This document shows positions 1 through 12,000 of a stretch of 64,000 nt of DNA, in pieces. The DNA is taken from contig NC_087380.1 in assembly GCF_963675165.1 (NCBI RefSeq), forward strand, positions 5,092,071 through 5,156,070, given 5' to 3'. Source of the DNA: Halichondria panicea (lineage: Eukaryota > Porifera > Demospongiae > Suberitida > Halichondriidae). The notes under the pieces were generated by a model. That model did not search any database. It was not told where the DNA came from and saw only the letters and a list, made by a program, of their open reading frames with translations. A program made the position numbers and the translations under genes. Each line of letters begins with the position of its first letter. Position 1 is the stretch's first letter.

Positions 1-3000
1 TCTTTGCAGCAGTGAGTCATCTCTGAAACCAGACTGGATACGAGCGTTAGCAGCAAACCGTCCAGTTTTGCGCATGCACATACTCTGAGACAATCGGACA
101 CGAAACTGATAATGGCTGTTTGTTGCAAGTGTGAGTCATTGATACCAGGTAAGCGAGAAAGTCTTAACTTTGTAGTGGCCGCAGTGGGAAACTTCAACTG
201 AAACCCAATGATCTGCAGAACATTCTCTACAGCAAGCTGATGTGAAAGGATGTTCAATTCAGCATATTCCAATCCCATAAGCCTGCTGTGACGAACAATC
301 ACGGTCGCCAGCAAAAATGCTTTCTTCCAGTCCCCAACTTGTTGTAAGAATGAGCAAGCCTCAATCCAGAACTGAGACATAATGAGGAGCTCTAGAGTGT
401 GATCAAGGGTCCAGAACTTCGCTACTGGGTCCTTTTGAACAGCCTCCGATAATTTTGTTCTAGAAAGAATGGCTTCATGGGGTGTGTGTGATGGAATAAG
501 AATAAACTGAGCCCCCTCACAAAAGAATGATGTCATTACTTTACATAGAACGAGAATAACTGGTTTAAATCGTTTCGATAATTTGAAGGGTACCAGTTCT
601 GACTCAACAGCCTCACTGTAGTTTATGAGGGAGTGCACATACTGTAATGCTCCTTGTATATCGTACTGCTCTAGTTTAGAAATCAGTACAGACACTTTTC
701 TTTGTTTTTTTGGAAAGTTTGAAGTGATCGGGTTGCCAATTTGCATTTGGGTTGACGAAATCCATCTAATCTGTGTGTTGACGTACTGTATTGTAACTAA
801 AGCACTATTCAAACATTCTGATAGCTTGTTATAAAGAACACTCATTTCTGTAGCTTGATTTCGACTTTCTCCAACAGCAGAAGTAATCTGTTTCTTGACT
901 ATCTGTTCGCAAGTGTTGACATCTTGATGAAACCTTTGTGAAACTTTGAGCAGCCAGAAACATGCTGGGGCTAGTGCACTTATTGTGCTAGAAAGATGAT
1001 TTCTGCTTCTATTTCCAAGGAAATTAGGAGAATAAAAACAGTTTGATCCATCGTTAACAGGCCTCAAGCTGTATGTGTTTTCAATAATGGCAGTGAGTGA
1101 GTCTAGAAGGTCTGAAATTTCAGAAATATTGTTGTTCATGCTGTTGATATAGTCGATCATTTTGTTTCCCTGCTTTAGTGGTAAAAAAGTATTGTAGAAT
1201 CTCGTCAATCTTGCTACTAGAATTTCATTAGCTAGTGTAGCTGCAGTACTGAGGTGGCTTTGAGCAATGGAGTCAAATGGCAAAAGACTGAACAAAACAT
1301 TGATGAAAATCACAGCATCATTTTGTCTGTCATCCTGGATTTGCAAGACATCGAGAATAGATCTTATCAAAAGCATTGTAGCATTTGTCATATCATTTTG
1401 ACTTGATTGAAGGCTACTTGAATCATTAGTAACAACTGTCGGACAGCAGGTCAGCACCAGCCCCCAAGCACAGAGAAGATTCGTTACTGCATCTTCAAAA
1501 TGATTACCCACTGGAGCAGGAAACTCAAGAGTTGAGCCTAGTCCAGCGAAGTGTATTCCACCAATGTCCACGCCACTCAGTGCAGGCATGTATCCACCAA
1601 TAGCAGAAGTGTCCACACTATTAGCAAGGGTATCACCCAATCCAGTGCTTTCTGAAAAACTAGCGGCTACATTGAGAAGGTCAATAGATTCTGTTTGCTT
1701 AGTCGGATCGGAGTGCGAAAAAACTGAACTTTTCAAAGGTGCTATTGATTGCAGACCTAGCATTTTACGTACATTGCAGACAATGGTCGAGAGGAGAGAC
1801 GGTAGTGAGAGTGTGGGGAGTTTGAGGACTGTGAGAGAATAGCCATCAGAACAGAGAATAATTGGTAGGTTGGGATGAGTGGCCACTGAGAATCTTTGAC
1901 GAAGGGTGTCCCTCTCGGAAGACTCAGAAGTCTCGTGACCGGTAACCTTCCGCGATACACCACTGGAAGTTGAAGAAATAATTATAGTTATTACTACAGG
2001 ATACACGTACAGTAGTACATTAACCTAAATGTGCACATTGTATATGCCTACACCTACACTGTACAATGCATTCACATGAGTATAATACATGTATTTCTCA
2101 AGATAGCAAAACATCCCATTTTCAGAAAATTCAGGTGCTTAGATTACAGGGGAAAAGTCTCAGTACATAGATTCCTAGGTAACTTTCCCCGACATTGTGT
2201 GCATACATGTATAACTTCACAGAAGCAATTCCGTTAAATATATGCATGCATATAACATGTGTATTTAGGGTAAACACTCACACGACAGTGACGAGTGGGT
2301 GCAGTGGTAGGAACTGACGTGGTCCCATCTCGATGGAGCACCCCCTGGCAAACAGTCTGAGTGGAGGGCCACACCTCGGGAGAATGAGCAGGCTACCTCT
2401 CTTGGACACACACACCAGCAGCAGGCCATCTGCAGTCCATGCCATGTCTGCTAGCCAGAACATTCTGCATGGATGTTTAGATAACGGTTGTTCATTACAA
2501 ATCGTCACTTCGTGTGGATAATTTTTCTAACTTTCCTAACTTGTCGATCACCCCTTAATATAAGAACCCACATTTTCTTTGCAGGGCCCCTGAGTATACA
2601 TGTACGACAAGTGACAATCTCATAAAAATGTCCTTCTATAGTTACACCTGTTTGTACCTAAAACATCGAACATCATGACATTTAGTTTACAAACTTTAAG
2701 TAAACTCGGCTACATGTAATATTATGTAGGAAAAAACATTAACATATTAGTCTCATGGCATTGTAATTACCATATCCTAGGTGATTTTTGAGCCATGGTC
2801 ATATTTTACTTCCTGTACAGGCACTATTGCTCTGTTCCTAGGCAGATTTTTTTACCGGTATTTTTTCTCCTTCTGTTCTAGAAAAATTGGCCTGCATAAT
2901 TTCGAGCGAAGTAAGATTATGTTCGGGTCCCTTTTAAGATTTTCTGTAGCGATGGCAGTGGTTGACAAGGAGCAAAAAGGAGCTACACCTGGACTCTGGT

Positions 3001-6000
3001 AAACATGTAGGCTTTGAAATTCGGCGTGGAGTCTTTGCAGGTCCTGAAGGACGTCGGTGAACCAGCCTGAGAAACATTCAGGAGTGGCTAATCTGGAGCC
3101 CGGGCGGTTGCACTTAATTCTAGCTTTCTTGTCGACCATTAATACATCTTTATATACCTAACTGGATAAATAGATCCTTTCTTATGTGATGATTATTAGG
3201 AAATCCAACTTTAGATGTGGACTACCACATTTGTTTGTTATTATTGATTACTGTCCTGTGAGATGGGATTCTGCTGAGATCAGGTGAATCTCAATGGGTG
3301 TCCTTGCTGCGTGTCCCACTGACGATCTTGCACCTCTGATTGCTTGAATGACTGAGCGTAGAAGGGAGAAGGTTAGACGATATCTTAACCAGCACAGAGT
3401 TTTATTGTAGGTGATGTCCCATTGCTGGGCGAGTAGTGAGCTCAGGCATTTGTAGAAAAGTGATGCTTCTACGCCCAAGCCTCCTGTAACTGATAAGACT
3501 AACGGTGTGAAGGAGGACTGTTCAACTTCCGAATTCTTTGCTGGTATATATGCCCGTTTCTTTTCCAGTTCGTATTTTCTGCTTGTGGTTGGTTTCTGTT
3601 GGAGGGGGCGAGCGGGTTGAATACTCTCACATCAAAGTATGTTTTTTGAAATCTGCCCCCCCCCAAACACTATTGGCCGATATATCCAATCGTGCGTTTT
3701 CTTGACTGTTCGCTGAGGCGCCGTTGAGTTGGTCCGCACTCACAGGTTGTAGGTTGGGCTCCACACACACTTCACTGCATACTTCCGTGAGAAGGGATGC
3801 TGTGGTATTTTTTATTTCGTTGTGCCTTAGCGTAGGAAACCCTCCTTTGGCACAGGAGAGGGTGTGCTCCACATTGAAGTTTTTGCCACAGTCGCATTTT
3901 GAGGGCAAGCGAGTTGGGGTCCAGCCATGGCGTAGTGCCAGGGCGTCTTGGAAGGCCGACTTGTGCAGTGTGAATCCGTGTTCCGATAGTGGGAGAACCG
4001 TGAGCCAAGTGGAGGCTCCTTTCGTCTTGGATAGCTCCACTGCCTTCTGGAGCCAGCCTGGTAGCTGTTGACGTATAGAGGCTGCTTCTTCTTCTTGTCT
4101 ATTCCTGTTGTCCTTACTAGTAATTACACATGCAATAGTAATTACACATGCAAAAGTATACGGTGTACTATGCAGTCTAGAGAGTAGAGATTACCACACA
4201 TTTGTGAGTATATATAGTTATATCAGTGGTGGATCCAGGAAAAAGGAAAGGGGGGTTATATATATGTGCGCTCAATTTTTGGGGGGTTACGCTCACTTCC
4301 GGTTATACGGTGCAGTAAGACTAGGGAAAATCTCATTCTCAGCCAGGGGAAGTCCCATAATAGGCTTGCATACAGTTAGCTAGCTGCTACAAACAGTCAA
4401 CTAACTAGCCTAGGATAACCATTGACTTTAAACACTCTTTTGGCAGTTGATACATCAAAACAACAGGTACAGTCATTGAATCAAATTACAACAGCTACAA
4501 AAAGCTAGCTGGTAGCCACAATAGACTGAAGGGGGGATCCGTGGTACCCTGGGATCTCCCCCTGGATCTGCCACTGTATATACTATTTTAAATAATACCA
4601 TGATACCATTATGTAAGGTGAATAAATAAGCTACAACATATCCATTTCCATGGCAACAAAAGGTGGTGGGTTAACAGAACAGCAAAAAATTGTTATAGTG
4701 GGTAATCGGGTAGGTGCATGGAGAAAAGACCAACGGTTTTCGTCTGTCTATAATTATACAGTTTGGCTATCTTATGAAGATTCAATGCTTACATATCTAC
4801 ACGTTCTCCGCAATGCTCAATTTTTTTATGTTTTTTCCCCGGTTAGGTGAATATCTAACGGCTATAAGGTCCAAACTAAACAGAGTGAAATTGTCTAACA
4901 ATATATAAATTGTCTAACAATTTAAAAACTTATCCAGAAATACTTCACTTACTTACTTGATATTGTAGAATTACCTCGTTTGTGACGTCACGTCCAAAAA
5001 CCGAAGTGTGTGTGTGTGTGTGTGTGTGTGCATGTGTGACTTGCTATAAAGAATGAACGTGTGGGATTTTTGACGTTAAAAATTTTCAAAACGTCACTAT
5101 TCAAGATGGCTGCTCACAGCGAAGTAAGTAGCGCTTTTGGCGCAAAATTAAAAAAGATCGGCGCAATCCACAGCCTTAATAGAGCTAGTGTTTTTACACT
5201 GCTGGCTGAGATTAATTTGTCATTTTAGCAACACTTCCTAGAAACCGCACATGCTGATTGCGCAGTTGCACAATGACTCAGTGATACACAAACCACAGAC
5301 CACACTTTACTACATGTATTCTAAACCCAACCGCAGCCGACTATATACGGGCCTCAAGTATGTGCAGTAGGGAGTTTCTCTGGGGAATCCCCAGCTACTG
5401 ATGAACACATGAAAAAAGGAGGTATATAATTATACCTATCGATGAATTTCAAGAGGCTGTGGAATAATGGCTGCTAGTTCTGTGTTTGGTAAGATCTCTG
5501 TCTATACAGCTATAGATCCCCATAGTTCTGCTTTCTCTATAGAAGGCTCCCTGCTCTATATACAAAGTTTGCTATACTATACGTAGCTAGATCTAGATTT
5601 ATTGTATGTATTGGGTCTCACTTTTAATTTAGCAGGTGGAAAGTCATTTCTTTTTGCTGAGTTTCATTTTCTTTTGGCACAACACCTGGTGCAATGGGGT
5701 ATTCAGCCTAGGAAACTGTGCAGACTGCTTGATAGGCATCTATCACGGAATGGTTCAGGCAAGCATTATTCTCTGAGTGAATCATTGCAGAAAAATGCAC
5801 GAAAGAAGACACAAGACCCAGTGCTACTAAACGCTTATTTTGTCAACCGCTGGGCACATCAGATTCAGCCAGACAGTGAAAAATTGGCTCAGGTATTCAA
5901 TTCTTGTGATGCAAAAATTCGATCAAACATCTCAGAATTATGGTAAGTTGTTATCATGCAGGATGTCATTGAGCATCACAATGCATTTCATATGCATGCA

Positions 6001-9000
6001 TGATGTCTATTTGCATGCAGTGAAGCGAACAGTTTGGATTTTAGCCGGACTAAGTGTGATGAAATACCTAAGCTGTAAGTACATACTTTATATACTATAA
6101 TAACGTAGGCTTGTTTTTCACTGCATGGTACAAGTACAATGTATATCATAATACATTCTTTTTTTAGACAGATCTCCAAAGAAGGGAAACTATTTTCCTT
6201 TTGTGCCAAACATGATATGACGGATTATTCTCAGTATCGTCAATACGGAATCAAACAAAACCGACCTTGGTGTTTCTACTATAAATTTAAGGGTAAACAT
6301 TTTTATCTTTTATCGTGATGTGATGTAGATGCACAATTCGAATCACTCATAATTAACTCGAGATGCGTAGGCGGCCACGGGTTATAGCATTCCGTTGGTT
6401 TGTTTGCTTGTCTGTCTGTTTGTCTGTGTATTCTGAGTCTGCTCACCTGGGCCGTAAGCGCTGCGTTCACAGCATGAATATATAGCTTTTCTTTTAGCTG
6501 GGAACCTAGCCTCAACAAAACAGGTAGAGGTACCTGAGCTTGTAAATTTTTTTTAATAGTGGAAGATTTTGACAGCAAAGCTTTGATCGTTGTCGAATAA
6601 AAACGAGCAATTGCATATTGGCTATAGCTAGCTAGGTACGTAGCTAAATATGCGGCTTTAGTTTGAGCATAGATGTTTTGAGGCACACCATTACACATGC
6701 ACACAGCCATGTGGAGCCCTATTTATTTTCATGGGAAGACTCTTCTTAGCTAACTATACTGTGAGCCTACTCCAGTCCCAGTGCAAAGCCAGATACATTA
6801 CTTGTAACACTCCAGGATTCTTTGCTGATTCTACTGTGATCTTACACTATATGCCATGTACAGCCGTTTTCAAAGCCTTGTCCTGATACCGTTCTAATTT
6901 GCCACATAGTTAGTTTCATTCCCCCTGTTAGTTGCTACTATCGGTTTCCATGTTTATAGATACTTCAAAATCAAGTAAAAAGACAAAGGCTAAGTCTACT
7001 TCTGTTTCCATGTTGATGGCTGCACCTGATGTTCACACCAGTCAAAGACTATCCATTGCTAGGTTTGCTAGAAAAGTTCTCCGGAAGTTTACACTTAATT
7101 TCAGGATAACACAACAAGGTGTAATGATACGTATATATTTTAATAAATTTGATAAAGTTTATGCTGCTTTAGAAAATGCTGTTGAACGTTTTGCCATACG
7201 GTTGTTGGATAAAGCAAATATTGTGGCTTTCAATGATGGCAGAGAAACTGTTCTACTAAAAGATATTTGGTAAGAGCTCTTCATAATTATGAATGTGAAG
7301 CTATGTATGTCTTCAAGGCCTTAATTGTGAGCACACGCATATAATTATGTACGCACTAGTTTTGTTCAATGAAGTACTAATAATGGCAATGTGTCTACTC
7401 TGTATAATGTGGACCAACAATAAGTTGTATGGCATATGCATCATGTTACATATGTACAGCACAGTCATGTTTTTTACAGGGCTGCACTTCACGTAGAATC
7501 TAGCGACACCTTCGAGATTGTTGATTGTAACTCCTCAACCAAACAGAAAGACAGTGCAAAGTGTGGTGTGCCTGAAATCAATCACACATGTGACAGTGGC
7601 ACTGAGAGTTCAGGTGAGAGATTGAGCGAGGTATGTCTATAGTAATAATGAGACCAAATCTCAGTTGTGAGTCGAAAAGAGTTTGAAGAGTTGCCAAACA
7701 GGGATTGTGATGACTCAGGTAGATTATAATGGCTGTCGATGTACCACAATTATGATTCAAACTGAGTAAATCAGAGAGTTCTAGTGCTTGAGTTTTGTGG
7801 TTATCTATAACATGTACACTATATATCACATGTATTTATGTTTTGTATAGATGATGATATTGAAGAAACGTTTCGAAAAGTAAAGCCACCTATGATTGGT
7901 AAAGTACATGTACCATTCTATGCTGACAAAGCTAACCTGACTTCGTCCAGCAGTTGTGAGCAATTAGAGTGCAGTTTAAACGATTATATTAATTAATAAC
8001 TTATGTAGGCTCAAAAGTCAAACGGGGATGTGAGTTACCGAAACGGCTAAGAAAAAGAAAACGACGATTGGTAACCAGCTCAGACTGTGAAGGTATAACA
8101 GTTGGACATTTTTCTTTAATTAAAGACATAATTTTATAGGCTGTAATCTGACGAGTCCCAAACAACCTTGCATTGTTTATTTTGATTCTGTACAATTACG
8201 TATAAAACTGATAGATTTTCGTTTGTTCAGAAAGCGACGTGGATAGTGAAAATTCAGTTCCATCTACATATTCTATTGGCACATGTAGTTCTGATTATCA
8301 ATGCCATGTGAAGAAAAGAAGTAAGTTAGTGTAACCTTAATCAAGGGAAAACAAATTTGCCCTGTACTGTTATATTCAGGAAACAAGCAACCCCTCTCGA
8401 TAATTGAAAACAAAAATGTTGCTGCTGCACCTGTGCACAAAAGTCAAGGAGTATCCATTGCTACTAGGAAATTTCTCCAGAAGCCTAGACTTGATTTAAG
8501 GAGAATATATTCTTTTTTGCAAGGTGCATATAAGCGATAGTGTTTTACATAATTAAAAACTCGTATTCCAATCCAACAGAAGTTGTCAAACGTGTACTCT
8601 ATAAGGCAAATATTGTCACTGCCTGTGGACCTAGGTAAGAGCTCTTCAATGGCATATGAATGTGAAGCCTCGTCCCCAGGCCGAAAATTAGGCCTGCAGA
8701 CTGTTCTAAAATTCACTCTGCATGGTGTTTTATTCTTATTGTCATTCAAAAAGAATATATTTGGACTAGTTCTTAATGTGGTTGTGATGGACTAATCCAA
8801 TTGCAATTCCTATCCATATTAACTATCATTGAAAGATGTACGGCAACACACATATTCACTTTATAATCACAACAACATGCTTGTAAATAAACAAGGCCAA
8901 TTTTTCAGCTACATGTACATGTAAGTGTTTTGTTAGTGAATGGCCTGGAGATGAGGCTATAAAGGTACATGTAACAATTTTGTTTTACAGGGCTGTACCT

Positions 9001-12000
9001 AACGATTGCCCTCTCCACAACCAGACGGAAGTATGTAGCAAAAGTGGTGTGCTTGGAATTAATCATGATGTGGCAGATGGTGGCACCGAGAGCTCAGGTA
9101 AACTTATCATTAGAGTAACATTGTATGTGTATATACCATATATCTTCTTATTAGACACTTCAAATTATCCCAGACACTGTTCTGGGAAATTTCTAATAAT
9201 TCCGTTCTAATACACTCTAGTGCTTTAATTTTACATTAATTTTGTTCTAAATATCCGGGTAATACCTTGAAAGTTGAGATACATTCCAAGCACCGTAGCT
9301 TTATAGCTAGTTGCAGAGCTCAAGGATTAACTAGTTTTTAGTACAACTGTTGAGTCGCACACTGTATGCTACTAATCTTTAGCTAGCTCACATGCAGCTG
9401 CATGGCCTGTTCTATGATTATTCCAGGCATCAATAATCATAGTATGATGTCAGTCAGTGACTCGGAAATCACATTATTGATGTTGTGCATGATGCACTTG
9501 TGAAGTACTTGGTGTGACCTTGACTTTGAATCTTTGATATAGATGATGATATCGAAAAAGCATTTCGAAAAGTGAGGCCACCTATGATTGTTAAAATCTA
9601 TGCTGACAAAGTTAACCTGAAAAATTGTGAGTGCAGATTATAGCGTCAGTTTACCCCGAGTTTATAACTTAAGTAGGCTCAAAAGTCAAAGGAGGACATA
9701 AGTTACCGTCACGGCTAGGAAGAAGAAAACAACGATCCAGCTCAGACTACTGTGAAGGTATAACAGTTTGATTTTATACGCTTATAGACTGCGATCTGGC
9801 AATTTTCAAACAACCCTGCATTGTTTATTCCGATTGTGAAGGTATGTACAGCTGCGCACTGTATAGCTGGAAATTTTCGCGGGTGCATATTTTCGCTATT
9901 TGGCTCGAGAGCCCTCAGAAGAAATGTTCACGGTTCAATGCCAGGAAACCACCCTACCAAGAGCTTTGCATGTGAAATGCTGGTGCGTGGTAGTTTCTCC
10001 CAGTTTTAATTTTCGCACAACTGCTCTGCCCCCCTAGAAAAATGCGAAAGTTTGCACCTTACGAAAAATTCCCGCTATACAGTACGTAATTATGACTTCA
10101 TTTACTTAGACAGGCAAAAACGGGTTCCATCCACCTCTTCCTCACTGCTAAGAAAAGGGCGACGATTGGTATCTAGCTCAGATGATGAAGGTATATAATT
10201 ATAACATCCTGCCACATTTTTTTGCTTTTTGTGCACACGTTTCTCACATTCCTTACAGACTTTGATCTGACAAGTCCCAAACGACCCTTAATTGTTTATT
10301 CTGATTCCGAAGGTACATGTACTTATGTATGCACATACGTAACTGAGATTTTCGTTTATTCAGAAAGCAACATGGGCAACGAAAATTTAGTTCCATTTAT
10401 CTATTCTAGATCTGTCAATGAGAAGAAAATATGTAAGTTAGGAATTAGCTTCATTATCATAACCATAATTATTCATGGATAGCTTATATTCAGAAGCAAT
10501 AAATTAGTAATTTGAATAATAGGCACAACTGCTGAAAGATTTGACTGTTCCCTGGATATGATGGACACTTGCTAAGTGTGAACAATGAACTGTATTGTTA
10601 TACATGTACATAAATAATTATACACGTAGAAGCATTGCAAGTACTGAGTTATTTACTCTTGTATGTTGCACAAAGAGCACTATTTTTGCACACTAAATTG
10701 TTTCTTTAAGGTTACAGTAAACAGTTTGCTCATGAATATTCATGATTTTTTTTATAATGATTTTGTGAAACTATGAAAGAAGTTTGAAGGACATACATGA
10801 TAAATATATTGGTGTATCATTCTGTATGCAAACTATCCATCTTCAAAACATCTTTCAGTGGAAGCTCTGAGCAATCATCAAGTTTACTAGAAATAACATA
10901 AACTTTTAAACACTTCTAGCTCTGTGTTCTTGCTTTTATACATGTACAATGCTTCTTACCATTCTAGAGGGCGACTCGAAGCGTTTTTTCTTTCCAGGCC
11001 AAGAAACTCTCACAAAATAATAATATGTTAGACTAACTCCACTTAAAATGGCAGTACATGTTCATGTATAACGTCTCAAAACCAGAGTGTTGCAAATTAT
11101 GTAAAAAGCAGTAGTATCAATACCGTATAGTGGGTAATTTTCAATATTTTCGCAGATTTAAACCAAGCTTCAACCGCAAACACACATGTTCAATATAAAT
11201 TATGTCCGCTAAAATAATATGCGAAATTCACAAATTGCCAATTTGTGAAAAATGCCTATCGGCAACGAGCATGATATTTGCTTCTACGTGAATTATCGCA
11301 CCCACACATTATTATACTTCATGGCATACAGACGGTACATAGAGACTCCTGAGGCCTGCAACAGGTCAGAGCAGATGAATGCTAGAAGGTTGCATGTTTT
11401 CTTATTGTTCACTGATCAGTGACGTTGCACCCAAATCTTTTGGCATACTAAATTACAGTTACATCCATCTACGTACTACTGTGCATCATTTTTGGCCACA
11501 TTGTTAAGATGCTGAACTTTCTCTCATAGATACTCTATAAAACTATCATTTTCTAATCATTATTGGTTGTGATACATGTACATGTATATTTGCATATTGT
11601 ATAGCATCTTTTCGAGAACCATATAATTATTTCGCCAATTGCTCAAAAGAACGAACTTTATTTTTGATAGTCCCTTATTATCACTACTTGGAAGTATAAT
11701 GATTTCAAATTTTTTGAGATGCATAATTTTCAAGGTTCAAGTTAATCCGCCAAAATTATGCACCTCGAAAATTTGCCGTTATACGGTAATTATTTGTACC
11801 TTCCAGTCAATCCCTCAATATTCTTTGGAAAAACACGAACACTCAGTTCAGCATTCGCTAGAGGAGAGAAGAAAAGCATCTCTGTGTCAGTAGCCTGGGG
11901 ATAGTTGACCGCCAGTGCCCCCAGAGAACAAGAGGGGGAGAGTCGAAGCACATAGGACCCTCGACCTGTGAGGGGTGTGATGGGGTGACGGGTAATTGTA

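Noticed and set aside
2852-3139. 95-codon minus-strand frame as a CPLANE1 exon
   Set aside because: Exons 4 and 5 already join in phase and preserve the family order; no conserved motif is present here.
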